Source: Sporosarcina cyprini (GTDB lineage: Bacteria; Bacillota; Bacilli; Bacillales_A; Planococcaceae). From it: a DNA stretch of 64,000 nucleotides. The position numbers and the translations under genes were made by a program. This document shows positions 1 through 9,246 of this stretch, piece after piece. The stretch spans positions 62,001-126,000 of the forward strand of contig NZ_JAKMHX010000030.1 in the NCBI RefSeq assembly GCF_022048975.1. Direction: 5' to 3'. The notes below the pieces were generated by a model that ran no database searches, was not told where the DNA came from, and saw only the letters and a program-made list of their open reading frames with translations. Each line of letters begins with the position of its first letter. Within the stretch, counting starts at the first letter, position 1.

Positions 1-518
<518 letters not shown>

Positions 519-536
519 TTAGTTAGTGTTATTTTT

Positions 537-542
537 ATTATA
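537..542 (-). promoter_or_regulatory. Predicted -10 box of the LAGLIDADG gene
   Basis: On the minus strand this reads TATAAT, about 30 bases upstream of the ATG at 506. The -35 region (around 560-566) is a poor match, which is common for promoters overlapped by an operator. Confidence 0.5.
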
Positions 543-544
543 AC

Positions 545-558
545 CGAATATACGTTCG
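545..558. promoter_or_regulatory. Candidate LexA (SOS) box
   Basis: CGAATATACGTTCG matches the Bacillus LexA operator consensus CGAAC-RNRY-GTTCG at all but one position. It lies between the -10 and the -35 region of the minus-strand LAGLIDADG gene, where a repressor would block polymerase. The consensus is from established knowledge; binding is inferred. Confidence 0.5.
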
Positions 559-786
559 TGTTTCCACCTAAATTACTATTCGACAAACCATAAAGCTGCT
601 TTTTCTAATTATTTTCCAAATAATCCTTTCTAATTATTTATTTATGGGATAAAACGAAAAATCCAATAACAAAAGGCCAATCGAACCAATTAAAAGGGTC
701 TATCTCCCCTTTTTCCATGACTAGGCCATTTAATGGATTGGCAGCGTCTGTTTTTCTATGTTACGGTTAGGCCGGCACAATTGTAC
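559..786. other. Intergenic region between divergent LAGLIDADG gene and FMN riboswitch
   Basis: No gene is seen in this AT-rich stretch. A short AAAAGGG/CCCTTTT hairpin with a T tail lies at 692-713 and might be a weak plus-strand terminator. A possible -35 (TTGGCA, 737-742) for the rib operon lies about 50 bases before the riboswitch, but no convincing -10 follows it. Confidence 0.4.
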
Positions 787-927
787 AAATCTTCGGGGCA
801 AGGTGAAATTCCTTACCGGCGGTGATCGAGCATATAGCTCGTCAGTCCGTGACCCGTTTTCCGCATGGAAACGGTGGAGCTGGTGTAACTCCGGCACCGA
901 CAGTATAGTCTGGATGGGAGAAGTTTT
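787..927 (+). promoter_or_regulatory. FMN riboswitch (RFN element)
   Basis: The leader has the hallmark conserved blocks of the RFN aptamer: CTTCGGGGCAAGGTGAAATT at 791, CCGGCGGTGAT near 816, and GACAGTATAGTCTGGATGGG near 900. The closing stem pairs CTTC (791-794) with GAAG (920-923). It precedes ribD directly, so FMN should turn down expression of the four rib genes. Confidence 0.97.
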
Positions 928-960
928 TGTATAGATTGCTGCTATGCCCTTACTGATCTG

Positions 961-980
961 CCCTTTCTTATTTGAGAGGG
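961..980 (+). promoter_or_regulatory. Hairpin that can mask the ribD ribosome binding site
   Basis: CCCTTTC (961-967) pairs with GAGAGGG (974-980), including one G-U pair, around a TTATTT loop. The 3' arm is the ribD Shine-Dalgarno sequence itself. There is no T tract, so it is better read as a translational sequestor than as a terminator. Confidence 0.5.
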
Positions 981-988
981 GGAATGAC

Positions 989-2092
989 ATGAAACATGAT
1001 GATTATATGAAGCTTGCAGTCCAGTTGGCACGCACCGCCACTGGGCATACCTCTCCGAACCCAATTGTCGGGGCTGTTTGTGTTGCAGATGGACAAGTTG
1101 TCGGTACAGGCTTTCATGTGAAGGCTGGAACGCCGCATGCCGAAGTCCACGCACTGCGAATGGCAGGAAAATTGGCTGAAGGCGCCGACCTTTATGTGAC
1201 TTTGGAGCCTTGCGCCCATACAGGCAAAACGCCTCCATGCACAGAGGCCATTATTGCGAGTGGTATTCGCCGTGTTTTCGTAGCATCAATTGACCCGAAT
1301 CCTGCCGTCAGTGGCAAAGGGATCGGGCTTCTTCGAGATGCAGGTATTGAAGTAACGATGATTCCAAACGAAGAGGCAGATTTCAGTAACCGGGCATTTT
1401 TTCATTTTATTCAACAACAAAAGCCGTACGTCACGCTTAAGGCTGCCGCCACATTGGATGGCCGATTAGCAACGCAGCATGGGGACAGCAAATGGATCAC
1501 ATCTGAGCAGGCAAGAATGGATGTCCATCACCTCCGCCATACCCATGACGCAATTCTTGTTGGCGTACAAACTATTCTTCAAGATAACCCTTTCCTCACC
1601 ACCCGTTTGCCCCATGGTGGAAAGAATCCAATTCGAATTATTTTAGATCGACGTCTCCGGACGCCGAAAACCGCTCATGTCATTACAGACGGCGCATCAC
1701 AAACGATCCTTTTTACACTTGAGAGTGCTCAAGGCATTGATGCGTTTAGTGAATTCCCGCTTGTTCGTGTTGAAACGATTCCCGAACATGCCGATTTTTT
1801 GAAAGAAGTATTAACCCGTCTTGCAAAAATGGGCGTTATGACTGTACTTGTTGAAGGCGGCAGCCACGTCCATTCAAGTTTCATTGATCAGGGACTTGCA
1901 GATGAATTTTACTTGTACATGGCGCCAAAATTTATAGGCAATGGCCCTTCCCTATTCGAAAATAACGGAAGAACGTCCATCACGGAATCTGAGCTTTTAC
2001 AAATTCTGTCGGTGAAACAAATTGGACCCGATATTCGGTTGCACGCCCTCTTTTCAAAGGAGGTGTCAGTTCCTTGTTCACTGGGATCGTAG
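989..2092 (+). CDS. ribD: Bifunctional pyrimidine deaminase/reductase RibD
   Basis: RibD catalyses the second and third steps of riboflavin synthesis from the GTP cyclohydrolase II product: deamination of the pyrimidine ring, then reduction of the ribosyl chain. The N-terminal deaminase domain carries the zinc motif HAE at residues 50-52 and PCAHTGKTPPC at 74-84. The C-terminal reductase domain starts near residue 145. At 367 residues it has the normal family length. The ATG at 989 is chosen because GAGAGGGGG lies seven bases before it; an in-frame ATG at 944 lacks a ribosome site. It is first in the rib operon, behind an FMN riboswitch, and overlaps ribE by 19 bases. Confidence 0.95.
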   Translation: MKHDDYMKLAVQLARTATGHTSPNPIVGAVCVADGQVVGTGFHVKAGTPHAEVHALRMAGKLAEGADLYVTLEPCAHTGKTPPCTEAIIASGIRRVFVASIDPNPAVSGKGIGLLRDAGIEVTMIPNEEADFSNRAFFHFIQQQKPYVTLKAAATLDGRLATQHGDSKWITSEQARMDVHHLRHTHDAILVGVQTILQDNPFLTTRLPHGGKNPIRIILDRRLRTPKTAHVITDGASQTILFTLESAQGIDAFSEFPLVRVETIPEHADFLKEVLTRLAKMGVMTVLVEGGSHVHSSFIDQGLADEFYLYMAPKFIGNGPSLFENNGRTSITESELLQILSVKQIGPDIRLHALFSKEVSVPCSLGS

Positions 2093-2727
2093 AAGAAATT
2101 GGTGTTATACAAGAAATAAAGAGAGGCACCCACTCTATGCAATTGACAATCCATTGCAAAAAAGTGCTGGAAGACGTAAATAAAGGAGATAGCATCGCTG
2201 TCGATGGTGTTTGTCTTACGGTTGTAGAATTTACAACCACCTTTTTCCGAGCGGATGTTATGCCTGAAACGTTTACCTCCACTACCCTTTCGGCAATGAA
2301 AACTGGCAGCCAGGTAAATCTGGAACGTGCCATTTCCGCTAATGGACGTTTTGGCGGCCATTTTGTCTCCGGCCATGTGGACCAGGTCGGTGAAATTGTA
2401 TCAATCAAGCCCTCCTCAAACGCGGTCTATTTGGAGATCCGTGTGCAACATGAGCTGCTGCCTTACATTATGGAAAAAGGATCGATTGCAATTGACGGTA
2501 CATCACTCACTATTTTTGCAGTTAGGGACGATATGTTTACGATCTCTCTAATTCCTGCAACACAAAAGGATTCACAAATCGGCCGAAAAAAGGTCGGATC
2601 CAATGTAAATATTGAATGCGACATGCTCGTTAAATATATGGAGCAACTACTCTTCAAACGACATCGCGTGACACCGGGAGGCGGCTTGTCAATGGACATG
2701 TTAGCCGCTAACGGATTTCTAAAGTGA
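2074..2727 (+). CDS. ribE: Riboflavin synthase, alpha subunit
   Basis: This enzyme dismutates two molecules of 6,7-dimethyl-8-ribityllumazine to riboflavin and the pyrimidine precursor. The protein begins with the family signature [10 protein letters not shown] and contains two lumazine-binding repeats, roughly residues 1-97 and 98-195; GHVDQ marks the junction. Its 217 residues fit the family. The start codon is TTG at 2074, supported by AAAGGAGGTG at 2055-2064 inside the end of ribD, so the two genes are probably translationally coupled. It would act with the lumazine synthase encoded two genes downstream. Confidence 0.95.
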   Translation: MFTGIVEEIGVIQEIKRGTHSMQLTIHCKKVLEDVNKGDSIAVDGVCLTVVEFTTTFFRADVMPETFTSTTLSAMKTGSQVNLERAISANGRFGGHFVSGHVDQVGEIVSIKPSSNAVYLEIRVQHELLPYIMEKGSIAIDGTSLTIFAVRDDMFTISLIPATQKDSQIGRKKVGSNVNIECDMLVKYMEQLLFKRHRVTPGGGLSMDMLAANGFLK

Positions 2728-2734
2728 GGACAAG

Positions 2735-3934
2735 ATGCAAATGTATACAACAGTTGAAATAGCAATTGATGAATTGAAACGCGGTAAACCGATTATCGTT
2801 GTCGATGATGAAGACCGCGAGAACGAAGGCGATTTTGTAGCGCTTGCCGAATTTGCCACACCTGAAATGATCAATTTCATGGCAACTGAAGGACGTGGAT
2901 TAATTTGTGTACCTGTTGCTGAAACAATAGCCCAACAGCTTGGATTATTTCCTATGGTTCAAAAAAATACAGATACCCACGGGACGGCTTTCACGGTAAG
3001 TATAGATCATGCTGGCTCCCATACCGGCATCTCAGCATTTGAACGGTCGGAGACGATCATGAAAATGATTGAGCCACAAGCTTCCCTTTCTGATTTCAGA
3101 CAACCTGGACATATCTTTCCGCTCATCGCAAACGGCGGCGGTGTCCTGCTTAGGGCTGGCCATACAGAGGCAGCGGTAGATCTGGCTATGCTTGCCGATT
3201 CAAAAAAAGCGGGTGTCATTTGTGAAATTATGAACGAAGATGGAACGATGGCTCGCGGCGACCAGCTAACTGAACTTGCCGAACGTTTTGATCTTGTTAT
3301 TCTGACAATCGAACAATTGATCGCCTACCGTAAAAAAAATGACAAACTCATAGAACGCATTGCCGATATCGACTTGCCTACGTCGTACGGTCACTTTAAA
3401 GCGACTGCCTATACCGAAACATTGACTGGCCGTGAACATATAGCGCTTGTGAAAGGCAAACCCGATGAGGTGGATGCCCCTCTCGTCCGTATCCATTCTG
3501 AATGTATGACTGGCGACATTTTTGGATCCTACCGATGTGATTGCGGCCCCCAGCTTCAAGCTGCTCTTCGTCAGATCGAAGACGTAGGGACAGGCATTTT
3601 GCTTTATATGCGTCAGGAAGGCCGCGGCATTGGCCTTGTGAATAAATTCAAGGCGTATCAATTACAGGAACAAGGCATGGATACGGTGGAAGCAAATGAG
3701 AAGCTAGGCTTCAAGGATGATGAACGGGATTATTTCCAATGCGCACAAATGCTAAAGGATTTAGGGGTCAAAAAGATAACTTTAATGACCAACAACCCTC
3801 GGAAAATAAATGCCTTAACAGCATACGGAATTACGGTTGACGAGCGCATCCCCATCGAATTGCCAGTCCGGGAAGAAAACAGCGTCTACATGGAAACGAA
3901 AAAACAAAAACTAGGTCATTTGCTGAAAGCTTAA
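2735..3934 (+). CDS. ribBA: Bifunctional DHBP synthase / GTP cyclohydrolase II RibBA
   Basis: The N-terminal half (about residues 1-200) is 3,4-dihydroxy-2-butanone 4-phosphate synthase, with the acidic metal motif [10 protein letters not shown] near residues 23-32. The C-terminal half is GTP cyclohydrolase II, with zinc cysteines in [16 protein letters not shown] around residues 257-270 and RQEGRGIGL further on. Together they feed both branches of riboflavin synthesis. At 399 residues it is the usual Bacillales fusion. It starts eight bases after ribE; a second ATG two codons in is an equally possible start. Confidence 0.95.
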   Translation: MQMYTTVEIAIDELKRGKPIIVVDDEDRENEGDFVALAEFATPEMINFMATEGRGLICVPVAETIAQQLGLFPMVQKNTDTHGTAFTVSIDHAGSHTGISAFERSETIMKMIEPQASLSDFRQPGHIFPLIANGGGVLLRAGHTEAAVDLAMLADSKKAGVICEIMNEDGTMARGDQLTELAERFDLVILTIEQLIAYRKKNDKLIERIADIDLPTSYGHFKATAYTETLTGREHIALVKGKPDEVDAPLVRIHSECMTGDIFGSYRCDCGPQLQAALRQIEDVGTGILLYMRQEGRGIGLVNKFKAYQLQEQGMDTVEANEKLGFKDDERDYFQCAQMLKDLGVKKITLMTNNPRKINALTAYGITVDERIPIELPVREENSVYMETKKQKLGHLLKA

Positions 3935-3947
3935 GGAGGAAAATGTA

Positions 3948-4421
3948 ATGGGTACAACATATGAAGGTCATTTAATAGGAACCGGACTGAAAATTGGAAT
4001 TGTCGTTTCACGTTTTAATGAATTTATTACTGGTAAACTGTTGAGCGGTGCGGAAGATGCATTGCGGAGACACGGCGTAGAACAAGATGATGTAGATGTC
4101 GCTTGGGTGCCTGGTGCGTTCGAAATACCCCTTGTCGCAAAACAGCTGGCCGCTTCCAAAAAGTATGACGCCATTATTGCGTTAGGTACAGTTATCAGAG
4201 GGTCTACTCCCCACTTCGACTACGTATGTAATGAAGTGGCGAAGGGGATCTCCTCAATTAATCTATCTGAAGGGGTACCGGTCATTTTTGGTGTTGTAAC
4301 GACCGATTCCATAGAACAAGCCGTTGAAAGAGCCGGCACAAAAGCTGGTAATAAAGGTTGGGATGCTGGTACCTCGGCCATTGAAATGGGCAATCTGATG
4401 AGACAGGTAGCAAAACAGTAA
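3948..4421 (+). CDS. ribH: 6,7-dimethyl-8-ribityllumazine synthase
   Basis: Lumazine synthase condenses the products of RibD (after dephosphorylation) and RibB, and in bacilli it assembles into a 60-mer capsid. The sequence shows the N-terminal VSRFNEFIT phosphate/ribityl site, [20 protein letters not shown] with the catalytic histidine near residue 89, and a C-terminal [10 protein letters not shown]. Its 157 residues are typical. AAGGAGG sits eight bases before the ATG. It is last in the rib operon and is followed by a bidirectional terminator. Confidence 0.96.
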   Translation: MGTTYEGHLIGTGLKIGIVVSRFNEFITGKLLSGAEDALRRHGVEQDDVDVAWVPGAFEIPLVAKQLAASKKYDAIIALGTVIRGSTPHFDYVCNEVAKGISSINLSEGVPVIFGVVTTDSIEQAVERAGTKAGNKGWDAGTSAIEMGNLMRQVAKQ

Positions 4422-4441
4422 GGCAACAAACTCAAAAAAAG

Positions 4442-4475
4442 GAAGACAGTCATTCACATGGAAATGGCTGTCTTC
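4442..4475. terminator. Bidirectional terminator between ribH and the IPP isomerase gene
   Basis: GAAGACAGTCAT pairs with ATGGCTGTCTTC with one G-T pair. The minus-strand exit has seven Ts, a strong signal for the isomerase gene; the plus-strand tail is weaker (TCTTTTCC). Confidence 0.85.
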
Positions 4476-4498
4476 ATGATCTTTTCCCTAATAGGCTT

Positions 4499-5530
4499 TT
4501 AATTGAAATAAATACGGTCCGTTTGTTGCAGCTCGTCTATCGAGGAAGCACCGATTCCAAACATAGCCATTTTTAGTTCCAGCTCAATCGTTTGCATGAC
4601 TCGTAATACTTCATCAACCGATTCTGTTGCTTCTTTTAAAATCGATTTACCGAAACCGACGAGATCTGCGCCGAGAGCAATTGCCTTTGCTGCGTCTAAC
4701 CCCGTGTGCATGCCGCCACTGCCGATAACAGTTTGTGAATCTCCTGCATGCTGACGGACGGCAACGATGCTTTCTGCAGTCGGTATTCCCCACCCGCTGA
4801 ATGTTTCAGCCGCTTTGCGTTTAATCGGATCATCTGCCCGGTATTTCTCCACCTGGCTCCAGGATGTGCCGCCAGCGCCTGCCACATCGATAAATTGGAC
4901 TCCTGCATCACATAATTTTCCAGCTGTCTCCCCGTCAATTCCCCATCCGACTTCTTTTACTCCGACGGGCACAGACAGTGAATTGCATAGGAGCTCAATC
5001 TTTTGGAGCAACGATTTAAAATTCGTATTGCCATCCGATTGGATCACTTCCTGGATGCTGTTCAAATGAAGGACAAGCGCATCTGCTTCGCTCATTTCTA
5101 TTATCCTTATGCATTCTTCCGCACCGAACCCATAATTGAGCTGCACTGCCCCGAGATTCGCGATAATCGGCACATTCGGCGCGTACTTTCTAACTTGAAA
5201 CGATTCCCGATGCTGTTCACTTTCGATTAAAGCACGCATCGAGCCTAAAGCTAATATCCAGCCCTGCTCTTCCGCTGCGATCGCCAGATTTCGGTTAATG
5301 GTCTCCGCAAATGCCGCGCCGCCTGTCATCGAACTGATCAGGAATGGTTTCGCGCATGTCCGTTTGACAAACGTACTTTGTAACTGAATTGATTCGAAAT
5401 CTACTTCAGGTAATGCATTATGTATGAATCCGACCCGTTCGAAACCGGTCGTAATGTTGGTGCCTGTCACTTTTTCGTTTAAGGTGATGCTAATATGTTC
5501 CGACTTTCGTTTATGGATTGCCTCTGTCAC
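4499..5530 (-). CDS. fni: Type 2 isopentenyl-diphosphate delta-isomerase (FMN/NADPH-dependent)
   Basis: This enzyme interconverts IPP and DMAPP for isoprenoid synthesis using reduced FMN. Sequence signs are RKSEHI near the N-terminus, SSMTGG, ALGSMRA, NLGAVQL, KEVGWG and the phosphate-binding SGGMHTGLDAAKAIALGA. I prefer the GTG at 5530 (343 residues), because the family normally starts only a few residues before RKxEH and AAGGCGGAAGAG lies just upstream. The ATG at 5596 would add 22 residues and has no visible ribosome site. The gene converges on the rib operon. Confidence 0.92.
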   Translation of the reverse strand: MTEAIHKRKSEHISITLNEKVTGTNITTGFERVGFIHNALPEVDFESIQLQSTFVKRTCAKPFLISSMTGGAAFAETINRNLAIAAEEQGWILALGSMRALIESEQHRESFQVRKYAPNVPIIANLGAVQLNYGFGAEECIRIIEMSEADALVLHLNSIQEVIQSDGNTNFKSLLQKIELLCNSLSVPVGVKEVGWGIDGETAGKLCDAGVQFIDVAGAGGTSWSQVEKYRADDPIKRKAAETFSGWGIPTAESIVAVRQHAGDSQTVIGSGGMHTGLDAAKAIALGADLVGFGKSILKEATESVDEVLRVMQTIELELKMAMFGIGASSIDELQQTDRIYFN

Positions 5531-5616
5531 ATCTCTTCCGCCTTCCCGCCACCCATTCATTTCTGGCCCACTATCAGTATAGGCGATTGCCTTCATTAAT
5601 TCATCTAAATGACTTG

Positions 5617-6048
5617 TCAGTGTTCATGTTTAAAAACATAACTTACTTTTTCATATCCCATTTTCTCTTCATAAAAACGATGTGCCTCTGTTCTCCCTAG
5701 TCCCGAAGATAAAGCAACAGTGCCATAGCCCATTTCATGAGATAATTCTTGTATAAAATCCAGCAGCATTTCTCCATAGCCATGGGAGCGGAAAGAAGCG
5801 TCCGTCACAAGGTCACAAATCCAAATATAATTGCCGTAATAGAGGGTGGTCATGGGCATCCAACCGATGATCGAAACGATCTGTCCATCAATGAGCAATG
5901 CGTGCTGCCGGTAGCTCATTTTTTCTTGCGCTTCCAAAACAAGCGGGAGATACGACTCCTCTGATAGATGCGTCCGCAATTGACGCATAACCGGAAACCC
6001 TTTCAGCAGTTCCTCGGCTGACTGCAACTCGGTGATCTGTTCATTCAA
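5617..6048 (-). CDS. GNAT-family N-acetyltransferase
   Basis: The 143-residue product has the GNAT fold signature: a beta4 stretch with YIWICDLVTDASFRSHGYG, in which RSHGYG is the acetyl-CoA pyrophosphate loop, and a C-terminal EAHRFYEEKMGYEK typical of the family end. The substrate cannot be told. The TTG at 6048 is chosen because AAAGGAA lies nine bases upstream. The longer frame from 6150 would translate a terminator hairpin and has no ribosome site. It lies downstream of a terminator, so it probably has its own promoter near 6050-6095. Confidence 0.8.
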   Translation of the reverse strand: MNEQITELQSAEELLKGFPVMRQLRTHLSEESYLPLVLEAQEKMSYRQHALLIDGQIVSIIGWMPMTTLYYGNYIWICDLVTDASFRSHGYGEMLLDFIQELSHEMGYGTVALSSGLGRTEAHRFYEEKMGYEKVSYVFKHEH

Positions 6049-6098
6049 TAGTATCAGTTCCTTTCTAAGTCGAGTGGCCCTTTGATTAACTAGTAAAA

Positions 6099-6145
6099 CA
6101 CACAAAGCGACGAGAAAACGTATCGTTTGTCCGTCGCTTTGTGTG
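6099..6145 (-). terminator. Terminator after the 63-residue protein gene
   Basis: CACACAAAGCGACG and CGTCGCTTTGTGTG form a perfect 14-bp stem, and an inner AAACG/CGTTT extends it. On the minus strand it is followed by TTTT, which fits termination of the small gene at 6193-6384. Confidence 0.75.
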
Positions 6146-6192
6146 GTCATTTTATTATCTGCTTACTTGCTTTTTGCATAACGCCTGCTTTG

Positions 6193-6384
6193 TTACACGC
6201 CCATTTTTCTACGGGATTGTGATACCTTTTTCGCTTGCTGGCTTTTCATTTTCGGTGTTTGTTGCATTGAATTTCCAGTCGTGCGGTTTGGATTGGCTTT
6301 GTTTTTCTTCGCTTCTAACTGTTGTTTCACAGCATCCTTCAAACTCATTTTCGCTTTTGCTTGATTATCTGGGGTAGTTGACAT
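6193..6384 (-). CDS. Small basic protein of unknown function (63 aa)
   Basis: I do not recognise this gene with certainty. The product is hydrophilic, rich in Lys, Gln, Asn and Ser, and ends in a basic tail (KKVSQSRRKMGV). One predicted amphipathic helix lies around residues 13-28. It has no membrane segment. GAGGGAGGAAG lies seven bases before the ATG, a good translation signal, and a strong terminator follows, so it looks like a monocistronic gene. Small spore or nucleic-acid-binding proteins can look like this, but nothing proves that role. Confidence 0.65.
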   Translation of the reverse strand: MSTTPDNQAKAKMSLKDAVKQQLEAKKNKANPNRTTGNSMQQTPKMKSQQAKKVSQSRRKMGV

Positions 6385-6471
6385 GCGGGCTTCCTCCCTC
6401 GTGCTTGGTTAATAGATTTTACCATTGATATAAATCCTCTGTCCAGTCAAAAAAGGAAATAGCATGTAAAT

Positions 6472-7176
6472 TCAGTCAGAAAGTTGCCGCTTGCCTTTCT
6501 CTCTCAGCAACAGCCAAATGATTAAAAACATGCCGAGCGCAACGACTTCGAGGGAGGCAATATACCAAGGATACGGACCTAAATAATCAAGTAAGCTCCC
6601 ATTCAAGGGTTTGCGGGCCAAGAACATATAATTGCCTTCCACACTTTTATTAATGAAGAGGATGAGTGGCAAAAGTATATTTAACAAAAGGAAAGCTTGA
6701 AAGACGCCGCGCAAGGTCGGCGTATAGCCTCGCACCCAGACAAAGTACAAGCCGGTCAAGATGATTCCCGCATGCGTAACAAAAAAGTGAAAAAATCGGA
6801 AGTGAGGGAAATTCATGTCTAATACAGGAGTAATCATTGCTTGTAGTGCCCCGGCGATGCCGGCAAAGATAACGAAATTCGCAATCGAACGTTTGCCGGT
6901 CCAAAGCAAGATAATAGTCGCGAGCAATGAAATGCTGCACAGTTCTAAAGGCAATGAATCCTGAAGCCGCCACCTTCCTGTCCCTACCATCCATAAATGA
7001 AACCCAATTTCAAACGCTAATAATATGAATGCGAACGAACGTTCCGCCCCTCGTAAATTTGACACTCGATCCCGTAAACGATGCCTGTTTACATAAAGGT
7101 AGCCAACCAAAATAAAGAAAATGATGATCACACTTAGGTGTGCTGCTGAGAACATTGTAAATTCATTAGTTTGCAT
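6472..7176 (-). CDS. YwaF-type integral membrane protein (TIGR02206 family)
   Basis: The 234-residue product has six or seven hydrophobic segments and conserved family features such as GFHLWMVGTGRW, LPLELCSIS, and FPHFRFFHFFVTHAGII, matching the uncharacterised TIGR02206/YwaF family. Function and substrate are unknown. The ATG at 7176 is taken because a purine-rich GGTGAGGGTGAAGGG runs into it; a TTG at 7197 is the next upstream alternative. The gene faces away from the next plus-strand gene. Confidence 0.75.
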   Translation of the reverse strand: MQTNEFTMFSAAHLSVIIIFFILVGYLYVNRHRLRDRVSNLRGAERSFAFILLAFEIGFHLWMVGTGRWRLQDSLPLELCSISLLATIILLWTGKRSIANFVIFAGIAGALQAMITPVLDMNFPHFRFFHFFVTHAGIILTGLYFVWVRGYTPTLRGVFQAFLLLNILLPLILFINKSVEGNYMFLARKPLNGSLLDYLGPYPWYIASLEVVALGMFLIIWLLLREKGKRQLSD

Positions 7177-7299
7177 ACCCTTCACCCTCACCTGCAATTG
7201 ATCTTTACTATAGACGTCTTTCTTTCACTGAAGTTCTCAAACACGAAATCTCTTTCGTTATCATATGCTACAGAAGATTCCGTGATAGGAGGAATTCCT

Positions 7300-7707
7300 A
7301 TGGCTTTCTATCAATATCCCTATATGCCTTATACTGCGCAGCATCATCGGTATCCAAATCTCGTTGCGTATACACCCGCTCACTTGGCCATCCAGCCACC
7401 GGGTCAGCGAGATCCTTTCCCGCCAGTCGATATAAAGCAATTCAACTTATCCGCTCGCCGATTCCGTGAGATTATGAAGCAGGCGGATCTGTTTACTGGC
7501 AAAGTGATCGCCTCAGATGAATTTGCTCGGCAGCTGAAAGAAGCGGCACAGGCTTCCAACCAAGGGGAAGTTGACCGACTCATCCGTTCTACAGGCGTCA
7601 CCGTATCGTATCAGCTGCTTTACACACCGGACGGCCTTCGTATCGATTTTGCCAATAATGATTCGCAAAGCAGCTGCTGTCGTTTACGAATGAATTTAGG
7701 CTGGTAA
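7300..7707 (+). CDS. Uncharacterised Bacillales protein (135 aa)
   Basis: A strong AGGAGG lies nine bases before this ATG. Residues 1-50 are rich in Tyr, Pro and His (YQYPYMPYTAQHHRYPN), as in some spore-coat or surface proteins. Residues 55-135 form a compact region with FREIMKQADLF, EFARQLKEAAQ and EVDRLIRSTGV, ending in a Cys pair (QSSCCRLRMNLGW). I recognise the general type from bacilli but know no function. No signal peptide or membrane segment is present. A terminator hairpin lies 97 bases downstream. Confidence 0.7.
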   Translation: MAFYQYPYMPYTAQHHRYPNLVAYTPAHLAIQPPGQRDPFPPVDIKQFNLSARRFREIMKQADLFTGKVIASDEFARQLKEAAQASNQGEVDRLIRSTGVTVSYQLLYTPDGLRIDFANNDSQSSCCRLRMNLGW

Positions 7708-7803
7708 TAAAGTGAATACCTACGTAAAGTACAGGATATTCCATGCTGAATAGCTATGTAAATCGCTGAAAAATTGTAGTACTACTAGCGGCAATGTAAT
7801 AAA

Positions 7804-7841
7804 AAAGACCTCCATTCCTGCAAAATCAGTTGGAGGTCTTT
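7804..7841. terminator. Bidirectional terminator before modC end
   Basis: AAAGACCTCCA pairs with TGGAGGTCTTT. The minus-strand side runs into TTTTTT, so it should end the mod operon; it may also serve the plus-strand gene ending at 7707. Confidence 0.85.
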
Positions 7842-7877
7842 GTCGTTTCAGCACACATAATTATAACTCTCTTCAAT

Positions 7878-8540
7878 CTATCGTTCATTCTTCCATTCGT
7901 CAATCAACTTCCCATAATTCATATGCAGAATTCGATCCCCCAATTTCTCGGCCTCTTTCCGATCATGTGTGACGATCAGGAAAGGAACGCCCTTCCACAA
8001 TTCGTGTAGTCGAAGCAATTCATCCTGGCACTGGAGCCGTGTCTCTTCGTCGAGTGCAGATAACGGTTCATCGAGGAGCAGTAAGGAGGGTTCGGTGGCA
8101 AGAGCCCGAGCAAGCGCAACACGCTGTTTTTCGCCGCCTGATATTTGGTGTGGGTATTTTCTGAGTAGATGCTGGATACCTAATACATCAAGCAGCTGTT
8201 CAATAACCTCTCTCTTGTTCGGCCGGTCTTTTTTCAGCACGCCGTACCAAATATTTTTTTCGACGGACATGTGAGGAAACAACGCATAGTCTTGAAATAG
8301 ATAACCGACTTTCCTTTTTTGGACCGGAACGGACTTCCCCTCGCCAAATAATAAGCTTCCTTCTAAATGAATGCTTCCGTTGTCCGGCTGCTCTAGTCCC
8401 GCCAAACAATTCAAAATGGTTGTCTTGCCTGATCCAGACGGTCCAAATAGGACAACAATCTCATGATGCGCGGTAAAATTCACGTCCAACTCGAAATGAG
8501 AGAGCTTTTTATGAATTTGAACGTCCAACAATGGTTTCAC
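7878..8540 (-). CDS. modC: Molybdate ABC transporter ATPase ModC
   Basis: This ATPase drives molybdate uptake through ModB. It has Walker [10 protein letters not shown] (residues 33-41), Q-loop FQDYALFPH (82-90), signature ISGGEKQR (133-140) and Walker B LLLLDEP (153-159). At 220 residues it lacks the C-terminal molybdate-binding (MOP/TOBE) domain found in proteobacterial ModC, as is normal for the bacilli version. That leaves metal sensing to another protein, plausibly the divergent regulator at 10218. The GTG start overlaps the modB stop (GTGA). Confidence 0.88.
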   Translation of the reverse strand: MKPLLDVQIHKKLSHFELDVNFTAHHEIVVLFGPSGSGKTTILNCLAGLEQPDNGSIHLEGSLLFGEGKSVPVQKRKVGYLFQDYALFPHMSVEKNIWYGVLKKDRPNKREVIEQLLDVLGIQHLLRKYPHQISGGEKQRVALARALATEPSLLLLDEPLSALDEETRLQCQDELLRLHELWKGVPFLIVTHDRKEAEKLGDRILHMNYGKLIDEWKNER

Positions 8541-9229
8541 CTGCCCTTTTCATTTGCAAAACGCCTCATATTCCGTTTGCTCCACCAATTCAGCCACGTA
8601 ATCGTACTGAAACCAAGCGCCACAATAATAATGACCCAGAAAGTGGCTTTTTCCATATGTCCCGACTCCACAGCAAAATAGATTGCCATTGGAATCGTAT
8701 CTGTTTTTCCCGGTATGTATCCAGCGAGCATAAGCGTTGCTCCGAATTCTCCTAGTCCTCTTGCGAATGACAGGACAAGTCCCGCGAGCAGGCCAGGCCA
8801 TGCAAGTGGGAAGGCGATCGTCCAAAAGACGCGCCAGTTGGAGGCCCCCATTGTCCGGGCCGCATTTTCTAGGCGGCCGTCCACATTCTCAAATGCCGCA
8901 GCTGCACTTTGATACATTAATGGGAAGGAGACGACAATGGAAGCGATGACAGCACCGATCCAGGAAAAGACGATTTGGACGTCAAACCACTCGAGCAGCC
9001 ATTTGCCCAGCCATCCATTCTTCCCGAATAATAGCAGCAGCCCGAAACCGACAACAGTTGGCGGCAGGACGAGCGGCAGCAAAAAGAACGATTCGATGAG
9101 ACTCTTACCAAAAAATTGCTTCCTTGCAAATAGATGAGCAAAAAAGATGCCTGTAACGAAAACTATTGTCGTGGAAATTGCCGCCACTTTTAGCGATAAG
9201 ATCAAAGGTGTATAATCCGAGGGTGCCAC
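8537..9229 (-). CDS. modB: Molybdate ABC transporter permease ModB
   Basis: The membrane subunit has five or six hydrophobic helices and the binding-protein-dependent permease EAA-type loop (ENAARTMGASNWRVFWTIAFP), followed by ARGLGEFGATLMLAGYIPGKT, which is highly typical of ModB. Several GTG codons are possible starts (9238, 9232, 9229). I chose 9229 because it is eight bases after GGGGAGG. The order modA-modB-modC with a 4-base overlap to modC shows one operon. Confidence 0.9.
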   Translation of the reverse strand: MAPSDYTPLILSLKVAAISTTIVFVTGIFFAHLFARKQFFGKSLIESFFLLPLVLPPTVVGFGLLLLFGKNGWLGKWLLEWFDVQIVFSWIGAVIASIVVSFPLMYQSAAAAFENVDGRLENAARTMGASNWRVFWTIAFPLAWPGLLAGLVLSFARGLGEFGATLMLAGYIPGKTDTIPMAIYFAVESGHMEKATFWVIIIVALGFSTITWLNWWSKRNMRRFANEKGR

Positions 9230-9246
9230 CACTAACACCTCCCCTT

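Noticed and set aside
942-1238. Open frames on the minus strand across ribD
   Set aside because: They are shadows of the well-supported ribD gene, lack ribosome sites and show no family resemblance.
6049-6150. Upstream extension of the GNAT gene
   Set aside because: It would translate a perfect 14-bp terminator hairpin and has no ribosome site, while a TTG at 6048 has one.
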